From assembly GCF_014202765.1 (NCBI RefSeq), contig NZ_JACHHN010000003.1:310001-374000 (forward strand): DNA of 64,000 nucleotides. Reading direction: 5' to 3'. Under the pieces are notes generated by a model. It searched no databases. It had not been told where the DNA came from and worked only from the letters and a program-made list of their open reading frames with translations. The position numbers and the translations under genes were made by a program. Below are positions 1 to 13,022 of this stretch, piece after piece (within the stretch, counting starts at the first letter, position 1; every line of letters starts with the position of its first letter). Origin of the DNA: Silvimonas terrae. Its GTDB lineage: Bacteria; Pseudomonadota; Gammaproteobacteria; Burkholderiales; Chitinibacteraceae.

Positions 1-269
1 CAGCGCCGTGCGCCAACCTTGCGCAGCATCAGGTTGCTGGGCACGCCAAACAGCACGTAGCCGACAAAGAATATCCCGGCGCCCAGGCCGTATACGGTTT
101 CGCTCAGGTGCAAATCATCCAGCATTTGCAGTTTGGCAAAGCCGACATTCACACGGTCAAAATAATTGAACAGATAACAAATGAAGATAAAAGGCAGCAG
201 GTGAAGGGTGACTTTCTTGTAGGCCTGCTCCAGCACAACCTCATTGGTCTGCGCTGCGGTGCTTGTCAT
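1..269 (-). CDS. MFS transporter, anion:cation symporter type (N-terminal part only)
   Basis: The gene starts at the ATG at 267-269 and runs off the left edge of the window, so only about 89 codons are visible. The translation shows a short polar N-terminus, then a hydrophobic first helix ending in the motif NYFDRVNVGFA, then a second helix (YGLGAGIFFVGYVLFG) followed by PSNLMLRKVGARR. This first-helix D-R motif and the PSN-loop are typical of the ACS family of MFS carriers (glucarate, galactarate, phthalate, tartrate types). It lies downstream of cdaR on the same strand, so a hexuronic or sugar-diacid substrate is a fair guess, but the substrate cannot be read from the fragment. A weak Shine-Dalgarno-like GGGAA lies about 9 bases ahead of the start. 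Confidence 0.8.
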   Translation of the reverse strand, partial: MTSTAAQTNEVVLEQAYKKVTLHLLPFIFICYLFNYFDRVNVGFAKLQMLDDLHLSETVYGLGAGIFFVGYVLFGVPSNLMLRKVGARR

Positions 270-363
270 GATGGCAATTCCCGGTTGAATGGCATGTGCA
301 GTCGTCGTCCGGGCGAGCCGGCCCGGCTTGTGCCAGACCCACGCAGCCCGATTTCATGCCGAA

Positions 364-388
364 TGTAGTTAAGTTAACGATCACTACA
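364..388. promoter_or_regulatory. Inverted repeat TGTAGT-N13-ACTACA, candidate operator
   Basis: TGTAGT at 364-369 faces ACTACA at 383-388 in the 291-base gap (270-560) between the MFS gene and cdaR. It lies about 95-120 bases upstream of the MFS start. Similar paired half-sites lie upstream of aceA (56921-56944) and aceB (61507-61523). The binding protein is unknown. Apart from this dyad and a lone TGTAGT near 509, I see nothing else in the gap. Confidence 0.4.
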
Positions 389-560
389 TTACCGGGGTGT
401 ACGCAGAAAAACCCCATGCAAACGCCAGATTTTTACAAACAAAAATATGCAACAACCTGGGCATCCGCCCAATCCATTTACCCATACGCAGCCGTTTTAG
501 ACTTTATTTGTAGTGGTCATGACTTTCGCATACAAAACAACCGGCGAGCACCTGCGCAGG

Positions 561-1712
561 TCAGGCCGGATCAGCCAGTTGCAGGGCCAGATACAAACGC
601 ATGCAATCGTCCGTTTGCGCCAGGCGCAGGCCGCTGATTTCTTCAATCCGGCGTAAACGGTAATCCAGCGTATTGCGGTGAATGTGCAACGCCGTGGCCG
701 TCGCCAGCGGCTGCATATTGTGGGCAAACCACTGCGCCAGGGTACGGCGCAACTGCCCGCGCGGGTCTTGTTCGGCCAGACGCAGCAAGGGCTGGCGGAT
801 TTCTGTCGCTTGCCAGCCTTCCCGCAGGCCATCCAGCAGCACCGGAAACACCAGGTCCTGATAGCAGAACACCTGTTGGCCAGGCTGGCGGGATTTACCG
901 ACGGCCAGCGTAGCGCGGGCGGTGCGCCAGGACCGCGCAATCCCGCCGCTCCCGGCAAAATACTGGCCCAGCGCAATGCGTACCGTAGAGCGGCGCGGTT
1001 CATGCATGCGCCCCAACAGCGCGTGTACGCGCTTGCGATGAACCTCCGGTTGCCATTGCCCGTTGTGATCCAGCGCCGGCTTGAGAATCACCAACTCGGT
1101 CAGCGACACCGTGGCCACCAGGTTGTCCCGCGCCGGGCTGACCAGCAAGGCATGGACCTGCTGTAGTTCTTGCAGCGCCTCATCCACCGCCATATTGCTA
1201 CTGTCGATTTCTACCACCGCCACCACGCGTGGCATGGTCAGATCCAGTTGCAGGCGCTGCGCCCAGGCCATCAGGCTCTCGGGCAAGGGTTCATCCCGAA
1301 TCAGATGCAGCACCAGTTCTTCACGCAGGCGGGAATCACGTTCCAGCAAGTGCGTGAGCGCCAGTTGTTCCAGCATCATTTCTGCCGTCATCCGCACCAG
1401 CTCACCCACCTGGCGCACGGCCGCCGGCTCCCCCGTCAAACCAATGGCGCCGACGATGTGGCCCTGTGCCCGTAGCGGCAGGTTGATGCCGGGCCGCACC
1501 CCGCGTAACTGGTCGGCGGCGGCCTGATCAACTTCAACCGTGCGGGCGCGGGAGATCGCCAGTACCGCACCTTCATGCAAAGACCCCAGGCGCTGTTTGT
1601 CGCCACTGCCAATGATGATGCCGTGGGCATCCATCACATTCACATTGCAGTCGATGGCCTGCATGGCCCGGTCGGCGATGCGCTGGGCCATCAATGGATC
1701 AAGTTCAAGCAT
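561..1712 (-). CDS. cdaR: Carbohydrate-diacid regulator CdaR (SdaR)
   Basis: The 383-residue product has the length of E. coli CdaR (385). The N-terminal part (about 1-135) matches the putative sugar-diacid recognition domain, beginning LDPLMAQRIADRAM and containing a GINLPL segment and a GAIGLTG strand. The C-terminal part (about 320-380) is a PucR-type helix-turn-helix with the hallmark HIHRNTLDYRLRRIEE. Members activate glucarate, galactarate and glycerate uptake and breakdown genes in response to diacids. The ATG at 1710-1712 is the only sensible start, since the protein begins exactly at the domain start. The downstream neighbour on the same strand is an MFS carrier of the ACS family, which fits a diacid-uptake role. 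No diacid dehydratase genes are visible in the window. Confidence 0.93.
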   Translation of the reverse strand: MLELDPLMAQRIADRAMQAIDCNVNVMDAHGIIIGSGDKQRLGSLHEGAVLAISRARTVEVDQAAADQLRGVRPGINLPLRAQGHIVGAIGLTGEPAAVRQVGELVRMTAEMMLEQLALTHLLERDSRLREELVLHLIRDEPLPESLMAWAQRLQLDLTMPRVVAVVEIDSSNMAVDEALQELQQVHALLVSPARDNLVATVSLTELVILKPALDHNGQWQPEVHRKRVHALLGRMHEPRRSTVRIALGQYFAGSGGIARSWRTARATLAVGKSRQPGQQVFCYQDLVFPVLLDGLREGWQATEIRQPLLRLAEQDPRGQLRRTLAQWFAHNMQPLATATALHIHRNTLDYRLRRIEEISGLRLAQTDDCMRLYLALQLADPA

Positions 1713-1808
1713 GGTTGCAATCTGCTCCGGGCGCGGCCCAAAGCGCTATCGTGCGGGCGTGGCCGCACAAAAGGAAGTCCCCGGCTTGTGTCAGCCCCCA
1801 AACCCGGA

Positions 1809-3443
1809 TCAGCGCACCGTGGCAAACACCCCGCCAAATGCACCCAGTTCCAGCATGCCGTTTTCAATCAGGCCGCGCCCCAGACCGTGCCCGGAGAGCG
1901 GAATGACATCACGCACGCTATTGGGCAGCTTGACGCGCACCTTGGCGCTGCTCAGGTTAAAAGCCACCAGCACCGTCGTGCCCTCGTGCTTGCGGGTGTA
2001 CAACAAGGCGGGTTCCGGCACTTTGTGAAAGTGAATATCGCCCCGGATCAGCGCCGGATAGCCACGCCGCCACGCCAGAAAATGCCGGGTGAAGTTGAGT
2101 ACGGATTCCGGCGGCCGCTCTTGCACGCCAACCGCGCGCGCCAGATGTTCACCAGGCACCGGCAACCAGGGCTGGATCGTAGAGAACCCGCCAAATGCCG
2201 CGTTCTTGCGCCAGGGCATCGGGGTGCGGCAGCCATCCCGGCCTTTGAATTCTGGCCAGAATGCTTTGCCATACGGGTCTTGTAACAAGGCATAGGGAAT
2301 GTCGGCTTCCGGCAAGCCCAGCTCATCCCCCTGATACAAACAGCTACTGCCGCGCAAGGTGGTGACCAGCGCCAGCGCCAGCTTTGAAAACTGCGTGTCG
2401 TCGGTGTTATGGCCCCAACGGGTGAGCACGCGCGGCACGTCATGATTACCCACCGACCAGCACGCCCAGCCGGGTTTGTCGTGCAGGGCCAGTTGCGCTT
2501 CCAGGTCTTCCACCTGGGTACGGATATATTCCGCAGAGTGCGTTTCGGTCAGCAGGTTGAAACTATAGGCCTGGTTGAGTTTGTCCCCGCCAGAGGTGTA
2601 CTGGGCCATGCACGCCAGCGAATCATCGTCCCCCACTTCGCCCACACTGGCCGCGCTGTACTGATCCAGCAATTTACGCACGCGCTTGAGAAACTTGAGG
2701 TTCTGCGGGCGGCTTTTGTCGTAGCGGTGCTGCTGCATGCCATAGGGGTTGGAGAGCGTCACGGTCATTTCATCGGCGTCTTCCGCCGGCGGATTGCTGC
2801 GCAGCTTGCGGTCATGAAAATGATAGTTGCACGCATCAAACCGGAAACCATCCACCCCGCGCTTGAGCCAGAACTCGATGTTATCCAGGGTGGCTTGCTG
2901 GACCTCTTCATTGTGAAAGTTCAGATCAGGCTGACTGGTCAAAAAGTTGTGCAGATAGTACTGGCGGCGCTGGGTATCCCACTGCCACGCAGAGCCGCCA
3001 AACACGGACAACCAGTTGGAAGGCGGCGTGCCATCCGGGCGGGCATCGGCCCAGACATACCAGTCGGCCTTGGGGTTATCGCGGCTGGCGCGACTCTCGG
3101 TAAACCAGGGGTGCGCGTCGGAGGAATGTGACAGCACCTGGTCAATGATGACCTTCAACCCGGCCTTGTGCAGATCAACAACCAGAGCGTCAAAGTCTGC
3201 CAGTGTGCCAAACAGCGGATCGACATCCCGGTAGTCGGATACATCGTAGCCAAAGTCTTTCATCGGAGAGGTAAAGAACGGCGAGATCCAGACTGCGTCA
3301 ATATTGAGCCGTTTCAGGTACGTCACATGCTGGCGGATGCCGGGCAAGTCGCCGACACCGTCGCCGTTGCTATCCATGAAGCTGCGCGGGTAGATCTGGT
3401 AAATCACCGCGCCGCGCCACCAGGTTTTGGTCGATCTGGCCAT
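1809..3443 (-). CDS. GH13 alpha-glucosidase (oligo-1,6-/maltase type)
   Basis: This 544-residue cytoplasmic protein has no signal peptide. It begins with the GH13 strand WWRGAVIYQIYPRSF and NGDGVGDLPGI, and carries the catalytic triad of the family: nucleophile Asp203 (in DGFRFDACNY), acid/base Glu269 (SVGEV) and Asp335 (VGNHDVPR). It should hydrolyse the non-reducing alpha-glucosyl ends of maltose, isomaltose or short malto-oligosaccharides to glucose. It is transcribed away from glgB, with a 238-base divergent promoter region that holds a LacI-type operator candidate. Its presence suggests that linear oligosaccharides released by GlgP and GlgX, or imported, feed the same pool. The exact linkage preference (alpha-1,4 or alpha-1,6) cannot be fixed from the sequence alone. 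Confidence 0.92.
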   Translation of the reverse strand: MARSTKTWWRGAVIYQIYPRSFMDSNGDGVGDLPGIRQHVTYLKRLNIDAVWISPFFTSPMKDFGYDVSDYRDVDPLFGTLADFDALVVDLHKAGLKVIIDQVLSHSSDAHPWFTESRASRDNPKADWYVWADARPDGTPPSNWLSVFGGSAWQWDTQRRQYYLHNFLTSQPDLNFHNEEVQQATLDNIEFWLKRGVDGFRFDACNYHFHDRKLRSNPPAEDADEMTVTLSNPYGMQQHRYDKSRPQNLKFLKRVRKLLDQYSAASVGEVGDDDSLACMAQYTSGGDKLNQAYSFNLLTETHSAEYIRTQVEDLEAQLALHDKPGWACWSVGNHDVPRVLTRWGHNTDDTQFSKLALALVTTLRGSSCLYQGDELGLPEADIPYALLQDPYGKAFWPEFKGRDGCRTPMPWRKNAAFGGFSTIQPWLPVPGEHLARAVGVQERPPESVLNFTRHFLAWRRGYPALIRGDIHFHKVPEPALLYTRKHEGTTVLVAFNLSSAKVRVKLPNSVRDVIPLSGHGLGRGLIENGMLELGAFGGVFATVR

Positions 3444-3476
3444 GTATTGCTCCCCTTTGAATCAGCATTCCGGTTT

Positions 3477-3490
3477 TGTAAGCGCTATCT
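3477..3490. promoter_or_regulatory. LacI-family operator candidate
   Basis: TGTAAGCGCTATCT matches 10 of 14 positions of the common LacI/GalR-family palindrome TGTAAGCGCTTACA, including the central AAGCGCT. It sits 34-47 bases upstream of the alpha-glucosidase start in the divergent region with glgB, where a maltose-type repressor could act. No LacI-family gene is in the window. Confidence 0.4.
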
Positions 3491-3681
3491 GATACCGCGC
3501 CGAGATATGTCTGAAAACGGATATACAAACTCTTTCTTGCAATACAGCATGCGTGTCACCGTTGGACTATAAATTAACAGCAGCTACACGGTGCAGGTGT
3601 CATGCTGCACTTGCACCGCTGCTTATATAGCACGTGAACCAGATTGATTTCCCGACAAAATCCACCAAGAGATCGTGCCCC

Positions 3682-5858
3682 ATGCCCTACTTGCTTGATG
3701 CAGCTGCCCGCGACGCCCTGTTTGACGGCGACCATACCGATCCCTTTGCCGTACTGGGTCTGCACGAAAGCGATGAGGGGCTGGTGATCCGTACTTTTCA
3801 GCCGCAGGCCTCCGCCGTTACGGTGGTTGATACCAGCGGCCGCAAACTGGTCACCCTGCCCTGCACGGATGAACGCGGCTTCTTTGAAGGCTTGATCCCG
3901 CGCCGCAAAAACCGCTTTGCCTACCGGTTGCTGGTCACCTGGGCACACGGGCAGTTTGATCTGGAAGACGCCTACCGCTTCGGCCCCAGTCTTGGGGATA
4001 TGGATGTCTGGCTACTGGCGGAAGGCACCCATACCCGGCCCTATGAAAAGCTGGGCACGCACCCCACCACTATTGATGGTGTCGGCGGCGTGGCCTTTGC
4101 AGTGTGGGCGCCCAATGCCCAGCGTGTGGCACTGGTGGGAGATTTCAATTACTGGGATGGCCGCCGTCACCCCATGCGTTTTCGGCCGGAATGCGGCGTC
4201 TGGGAAATCTTCATGCCCGGTGCGCAGATCGGCCAGATGTACAAATACGAAATTCGCGACCAGAACGGCGAGATTTTCCTCAAATCAGACCCCTACGGCC
4301 TGACCATGGAACTGCGCCCCGGCACGGCCAGCAAGGTCGCCCGGCTGCCAGCATGGGTAGAGCCCAGCGACGCCCGCCGCAAAGCCAATGCGTTTAACGC
4401 CCCGGTCTCTATTTATGAAGTCCACCTTGGTTCCTGGAAACGCGTGCCGGAAGACGGCCAGCGCTGGCTCACTTACCGTGAACTGGCCGATCAGCTCATC
4501 CCCTATGTGGAAGACCTGGGCTTTACCCACATTGAACTGATGCCGGTCAATGAGCACCCGTTTGATGCCTCTTGGGGCTATCAACCGCTGGGCATGTACG
4601 CCCCGACGTCCCGCTTTGGCACACCGGATGATTTCCGTCATCTGATCGATACCGCGCACCGGGCAGGCATCGGCATCATTCTTGATTGGGTGCCGGGGCA
4701 TTTCCCGTCTGATGCGCATGGTCTGGCGCGCTTTGACGGCACGCACTTGTATGAACATGCCGACCCCAAGGAAGGCTTTCATCAGGACTGGAACACGCTG
4801 ATCTTCAACTATGGCCGTAACGAAGTTCGCAACTATCTGATCGGCAACGCGCTGTACTGGATTGAACGCTACGGCATCGATGGGCTGCGCGTGGATGCCG
4901 TGGCCTCCATGCTCTACCGCGATTACAGCCGCAAGGAAGGCGAATGGGTACCTAACCGCTTTGGCGGGCGCGAGAACCTGGAGGCCGTGGATTTTCTCAA
5001 GCGCATGAACGAAACCGTCGGCAGCGTGCGCCAGGAAGCCATCACCATTGCCGAAGAATCCACCGCCTTCCCCGCCGTCACCCGCCCGCCGTCAGACGGG
5101 GGCCTCGGGTTCCACTACAAGTGGAATATGGGCTGGATGAACGACACGCTGTCGTACATGAAGCTGGACCCGGTGCATCGCCAATATCACCACAACAAAA
5201 TGACGTTTGGCCTGATGTACGCCTGGCACGAGAACTTTGTGCTGCCGCTCTCGCATGATGAGGTAGTCCACGGCAAGGGCTCCTTGCTGTCACGCATGCC
5301 TGGGGACGCCTGGCAACAGTTTGCCAATCTGCGCGCCTATTACGCCTTCATGTGGGCGCATCCGGGCAAAAAGCTGCTGTTTATGGGCTGCGAATTTGGC
5401 CAGGGCCGTGAGTGGACGCATGAATCGAGCCTTGACTGGCATTTGCTGGATGTGGACTGGCACCGGGGCGTGCAATCACTGGTGCGTGATCTCAACCAGG
5501 TTTACAAGCGCGAAGGTGCGTTGCATGAGCAAGACTTCAACGAAGCCGGCTTTAGCTGGATCAACGCTGACGACACGGCCAATTCGGTTTACCCGTTCAT
5601 TCGTCATGGCAATAGCCCGGGCGACAGCATTGTGGTGATCTGCAATTTCACACCGCTACCGCGTGAGGGCTACCGGGTTGGCGTGCCCGAAGCCGGGCAG
5701 TACGCCGAAATTCTGAACACCGACTCACGCTACTACGCGGGCAGTGACGTGGGCAACCCGCCGCAATACACCACGGAAGAAGGCTGCAACGGTCAGCCGC
5801 ACTCCCTGGTGCTGACACTGCCGCCACTGGCTACCATCTACCTCAAACGGGTGGCCCC

Positions 5859-5862
<4 letters not shown>
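3682..5862 (+). CDS. glgB: 1,4-alpha-glucan branching enzyme GlgB
   Basis: GlgB cuts alpha-1,4 chains and re-joins them as alpha-1,6 branches in glycogen. I start it at ATG 3682, giving 726 residues, close to E. coli GlgB (728). The open frame extends to a GTG at 3634, but the extra 16 residues look unlike the family and the ATG has AAGAGA upstream. Domains are an N-terminal beta domain and CBM48 (about 1-220), a GH13 barrel and a C-terminal beta domain. The nucleophile is Asp405 (in [11 protein letters not shown]) and the acid/base is Glu458 (TIAEEST), the same numbers as in E. coli. The [10 protein letters not shown] motif is intact. Its stop overlaps the glgX start by four bases (ATGA), so the two are translationally coupled. 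Confidence 0.97.
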
Positions 5863-9606
<3,744 letters not shown>

Positions 9607-9636
9607 TAAACACCACCAACAAAGAGGGGCAGAACA

Positions 9637-10944
9637 ATGGGCGCTCACCAGAAAACCGTGGAGACCACCATGCAATATCCGATCATGGACAAGATCACGC
9701 TGGCCCGGCAATTACCGAATAAATCGGTGGCGCTGGTGCTGGCGGGTGGTCGTGGTTCCCGTTTGAAAGCCCTGACGGATCGCCGGGCCAAACCGGCGGT
9801 CCATTTCGGTGGCAAGTTCCGCATCATCGACTTTGCCCTCTCTAACTGTCTGAACTCCGGCATTCGGCGCATTGGCGTGATTACGCAGTACAAATCACAC
9901 AGCCTGCTACGTCATTTGCAGCGCGGCTGGTCCTTTCTGCGCAACGAGATGAACGAGTTCGTCGACCTGCTACCCGCCCAGCAACGCATTGATGAAGAAC
10001 ACTGGTATCGCGGCACCGGCGACGCCGTGTACCAGAACCTGGACATCATCCGCGGTTACCGGCCCGAGTATGTGGTCATCCTGGCTGGCGACCACATTTA
10101 CAAGATGGATTACTCGCGCATGTTGCTCGATCACGTCGAGCAAGGCGGCGAATGCACCGTGGCCTGCATTGAAGTGCCCCGAGCAGATGCCAGCGCGTTT
10201 GGCGTCATCCACATGGATGAATACCGCCGCATTATCGACTTTGTGGAAAAACCGGCCGACCCGCCCCCCATGCCAGGCAAGCCGGAATCTTCTCTCGCCT
10301 CGATGGGCATTTATATCTTCAATGCCGCCTATCTGAACCAGATTCTGGAAGAAGACATCCAGGACGATAAATCCAGCCACGATTTTGGCAAAGACCTGAT
10401 CCCCAAGGCCGTAGCCCAGGGCAAAGCCTTTGCTCATCCGTTCGAGCTCTCTTGCGTGTCCACCGACCCGGAATCCCCGCCCTACTGGCGCGATGTCGGT
10501 ACGGTTGACGCGTACTGGAAAGCCAATCTGGACCTGGCCTCCGTGACACCGGAACTGGACGTGTATGACCGCGACTGGCCGATCTGGAGCCACCAGGAAC
10601 AACTGCCGCCCGCCAAGTTTGTGCAAGACCGCAACGGCAGCCACGGTATGACGCTCAATTCGCTGGTATCCGGCGGCTGCATTGTCTCTGGCTCGCTGGT
10701 CATCAACTCCGTGCTGTTCTCCCGCGTGCGGGTGCATTCGTTCTGCACCATTGACTCGGCGGTGATCTTGCCAGACGTCAGCGTCGGCCGCTCCAGCCGC
10801 TTGCGCCGCTGCGTGATTGACCGGGGCTGCGTGATTCCGGATGGCCTGGTGGTGGGTGAAAACGCAGAGGAAGACAGCAAACGGTTTTATCGCAGCGAAG
10901 AAGGCGTGGTGCTGATTACGCGGGAGATGTTGGGGAAGTTGTGA
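9637..10944 (+). CDS. glgC: Glucose-1-phosphate adenylyltransferase GlgC
   Basis: GlgC makes ADP-glucose from ATP and glucose-1-phosphate, the committed step of glycogen synthesis. The 435-residue product (E. coli 431) has the nucleotidyltransferase loop [20 protein letters not shown] (about 29-48 from ATG 9637), then [15 protein letters not shown], the GTGDAVYQN motif and a C-terminal left-handed beta helix. The chosen start has a strong AGAGGGG seven bases upstream. A second ATG at 9670 gives the conventional beginning of the domain, so the first 11 residues are uncertain. It is followed by a 619-base repeat-filled gap before glgA, so the promoter or transcript structure may be broken here. 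Confidence 0.96.
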   Translation: MGAHQKTVETTMQYPIMDKITLARQLPNKSVALVLAGGRGSRLKALTDRRAKPAVHFGGKFRIIDFALSNCLNSGIRRIGVITQYKSHSLLRHLQRGWSFLRNEMNEFVDLLPAQQRIDEEHWYRGTGDAVYQNLDIIRGYRPEYVVILAGDHIYKMDYSRMLLDHVEQGGECTVACIEVPRADASAFGVIHMDEYRRIIDFVEKPADPPPMPGKPESSLASMGIYIFNAAYLNQILEEDIQDDKSSHDFGKDLIPKAVAQGKAFAHPFELSCVSTDPESPPYWRDVGTVDAYWKANLDLASVTPELDVYDRDWPIWSHQEQLPPAKFVQDRNGSHGMTLNSLVSGGCIVSGSLVINSVLFSRVRVHSFCTIDSAVILPDVSVGRSSRLRRCVIDRGCVIPDGLVVGENAEEDSKRFYRSEEGVVLITREMLGKL

Positions 10945-10996
10945 TGGGGGTGGTTTGGGCCGCCTGAGGGCCTGATGCCACGCATACCACTTCGTC

Positions 10997-11016
10997 ATTC
11001 CCGCGGAGGCGGGAAT
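10997..11016. repeat. dRS3-like 20-bp inverted repeat
   Basis: ATTCCC and GGGAAT arms enclose eight bases, in the context CGTC-arm-N8-arm-CCAG. This is the layout of the Neisseria dRS3 element. It is the first module of a mosaic array filling the glgC-glgA gap (10945-11563). Confidence 0.65.
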
Positions 11017-11075
11017 CCAGTGGGGCAGCCGAGGCCTGGCCAGCACAGGTGGCCTTTGCCGACCAGAACCACCTT

Positions 11076-11107
11076 GTAGCCCGGATGGAGCGAAGCGGGA
11101 ATCCGGG
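11076..11107. repeat. CCGGAT-type inverted repeat module
   Basis: A dyad of about 32 bases starts GTAGCCCGGAT and ends GAATCCGGGG. Related copies in the opposite orientation lie at 20351-20384 and 51547-51584. The flank containing CCAGAACCAC is shared with the 20.4 kb copy, which shows a larger homologous block. Confidence 0.6.
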
Positions 11108-11137
11108 GTGGTTGACCTGGTTCATATTGTTGACCGT

Positions 11138-11338
11138 GTTAGCGCCTTCGGCGCGAATTGAAGGGCATTTGATACCCGGGGTGCCGGGCCCACGTCACTT
11201 TCTTTGCTTCGCCAAAGAAAGGCGACCCCAGCCTTGCGGCCCTCCGGGCTGCCCTCGGTTGGTCGGGAGCCTGAGGTCTCCCTCCATGCCCTCGGTGCTG
11301 GGCTTTAATAGGGGAAGAACGTCAAAAGCAACGGCAAC
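11138..11338 (+). repeat. Dispersed mosaic element A, copy 1
   Basis: This element of about 200 bases begins GTTAGCGCC, passes through TGATACCCGGGGTGCCGGGC and a CTTTCTTTGC...AAAGAAAGGCGACC block, and ends near AACGTCAAAAGC. Other copies lie at 19985-20193 (reverse), 43440-43660, 51152-51517 (broken) and 58500-58710. It holds an inner hairpin GGGAG/CTCCC and an outer stem CCCAGC/GCTGGG. It directly precedes a heptamer tandem array. Short open frames across it are frame accidents. Confidence 0.75.
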
Positions 11339-11350
11339 ATCGCAACCCAA

Positions 11351-11426
11351 CAGCAAACAGCAAACAGCAAACAGCAAACAGCAAACAGCAAACAGCAAAC
11401 AGCAAACAGCAAACAGCAAACAGCAA
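11351..11426 (+). repeat. Heptamer tandem repeat, CAGCAAA x 10 plus a variant unit
   Basis: Ten perfect CAGCAAA units are followed by one CAGCAAC. The array lies 138 bases upstream of the glgA start, at the tail of element A copy 1. A seven-base unit with ten perfect copies is prone to slippage, so copy number may vary between strains. Confidence 0.95.
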
Positions 11427-11563
11427 CATACAAGAACAACCACTGCAAAAGCGCGATCACTCTGCACAAAAACGCGTCAGTTTTATTGACTACTTTTATC
11501 TGCCTGCAACCTGCACGGCGCCCAATACGTTTGCCAACGTGGCAACGCCGGGAGAGATTTGAC

Positions 11564-13000
11564 ATGCAAGTGCTGCACGTATGTTCTGAATTGTTTCCAC
11601 TGCTTAAAACGGGGGGGCTTGCGGATGTCACCGGCGCGTTGCCGCTGGCGCTCAAGCAACTGGATGTAGATACCCGTGTGCTGTTGCCGGGTTTTCCGGC
11701 TATCCGCGCGGGGATGGAAGAAGAAGGTGAGGTCGCCACGCTCGATACCTTTGCCGGCCGTATCCGCGTGTTGTTTGGCCGTGTGCCAGAGAACGGGCTG
11801 GAGTTGTATGTCATCGACGCGCCGGGCCTGTATGACCGCAGCGGCAACCCCTATCTGGACCCGCACCAGGAACCGTATGGCGATAATCATCTGCGCTTTG
11901 CCCTGCTGGCCTGGGTAGGGGCGGAACTGGCCAGCGGGCTGGACCCATTCTGGCGGCCACAGATCGTGCACGGGCATGACTGGCATGCGGGGCTGGTGCC
12001 AGCGTATCTGGCGGCCCGCGGGCGGCCGGCCAAGTCGGTATTCACCGTCCATAACCTGGCCTATCAGGGCGTATTCCCGGCCTGGCAGTTTGGTGATTTG
12101 CGCTTGCCCGGCCATTTTTTTGGCATGCACGGGCTGGAATTTCACGGCCAGATGTCCTTCCTGAAAGCCGGCCTCTTCTATGCCGACCATATCACCACCG
12201 TCAGCCCCAGCTACGCGCACGAGATCACCACGCCGGAACAAGGTTGCGGGCTGGATGGTCTGCTGCGAGACCGCCAGCACTCGCTGACCGGCGTGCTTAA
12301 TGGTGTGGATGGCGCCATCTGGAACCCGGCCAGTGATGCCTTGATCCCGGCCACGTATTCGGCGGAAAAACCGCAAAACAAGACCCGCAACAAACTGGCG
12401 TTGCAAGAACATACCTCACTGCAATCCGATGCGGACGCACCCTTGTTTGTGGTGGTCAGCCGGCTCACCGAGCAAAAGGGTTTGCACCTGGTACTGGAAT
12501 TGCTTCCGGAACTGGTAGCCGCCGGCGCGCAGTTTGCCTTGCTCGGCAGCGGCGATCAGGGTCTGGAACAAGCGTTTGCCACCGCCGCATTGCGTGATCC
12601 CGGCCAGATCAACGTGCAGATTGGCTATGACGAGGCACAATCGCACCGGCTGATGGCGGCGGCAGATGTTGTCATGGTGCCCAGCCGGTTCGAGCCCTGC
12701 GGGCTGACACAGTTGTATGGGCTCAAATATGGTGCATTGCCGCTGGTTCGCCGTGTAGGTGGCCTGGCGGATACGGTGGTCGATAGCTCGCTGGAAAACA
12801 TGGCCGACGAGCAAGCCACCGGGTTTGTGTTTGATGAATTCTCGGCGCAGGGCATGCGGCAAGCCTTGCGCCGGGCGCTGGCGCTGTGGGGACGCCCCAA
12901 AGACTGGAAAGCGGTGCGGCAAGTTGCCATGAAACAGGACTTTGGCTGGGAGGCCGCCGCCCGTTCGTATTTCACGCTTTATGAACAATTGCTGGCCTGA
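11564..13000 (+). CDS. glgA: Glycogen synthase GlgA (ADP-glucose)
   Basis: GlgA is a GT5 retaining glucosyltransferase that extends the alpha-1,4 chain from ADP-glucose. From ATG 11564 it has 478 residues (E. coli 477), preceded by GGGAGAGA, a clear ribosome-binding site. The longer open frame from TTG 11486 adds 26 residues unlike the family and is rejected. The N-terminal KTGGLADV motif with Lys15 binds ADP-glucose, [10 protein letters not shown] lies near 135-145, and the C-terminal Rossmann domain contains [18 protein letters not shown] with the catalytic Glu. The heptamer array and mosaic repeats lie in its 5' region, so its transcription may be uncoupled from glgC. Only 22 bases separate it from glgP. 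Confidence 0.97.
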   Translation: MQVLHVCSELFPLLKTGGLADVTGALPLALKQLDVDTRVLLPGFPAIRAGMEEEGEVATLDTFAGRIRVLFGRVPENGLELYVIDAPGLYDRSGNPYLDPHQEPYGDNHLRFALLAWVGAELASGLDPFWRPQIVHGHDWHAGLVPAYLAARGRPAKSVFTVHNLAYQGVFPAWQFGDLRLPGHFFGMHGLEFHGQMSFLKAGLFYADHITTVSPSYAHEITTPEQGCGLDGLLRDRQHSLTGVLNGVDGAIWNPASDALIPATYSAEKPQNKTRNKLALQEHTSLQSDADAPLFVVVSRLTEQKGLHLVLELLPELVAAGAQFALLGSGDQGLEQAFATAALRDPGQINVQIGYDEAQSHRLMAAADVVMVPSRFEPCGLTQLYGLKYGALPLVRRVGGLADTVVDSSLENMADEQATGFVFDEFSAQGMRQALRRALALWGRPKDWKAVRQVAMKQDFGWEAAARSYFTLYEQLLA

Positions 13001-13022
13001 ACCGCCTGCCAGGAGAACCACA

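Noticed and set aside
3634-3681. GTG start for glgB
   Set aside because: The added 16 residues do not resemble GlgB and catalytic residue numbers fit the ATG at 3682.
11351-11426. CRISPR array
   Set aside because: The units are 7 bases with no spacers. No cas genes are present in the window.
11049-11489. Small plus-strand frame in element A copy 1, and similar frames in the other copies
   Set aside because: Different copies give different frames and stops; only the DNA is conserved.
11486-11563. Longer glgA from TTG 11486
   Set aside because: The ATG at 11564 has a strong ribosome-binding site and gives the normal GlgA length and N-terminus.
11195-11847. Minus-strand frames with repeated LFAVCCL translations
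   Set aside because: The periodic hydrophobic peptide is only the heptamer DNA repeat read in frame.
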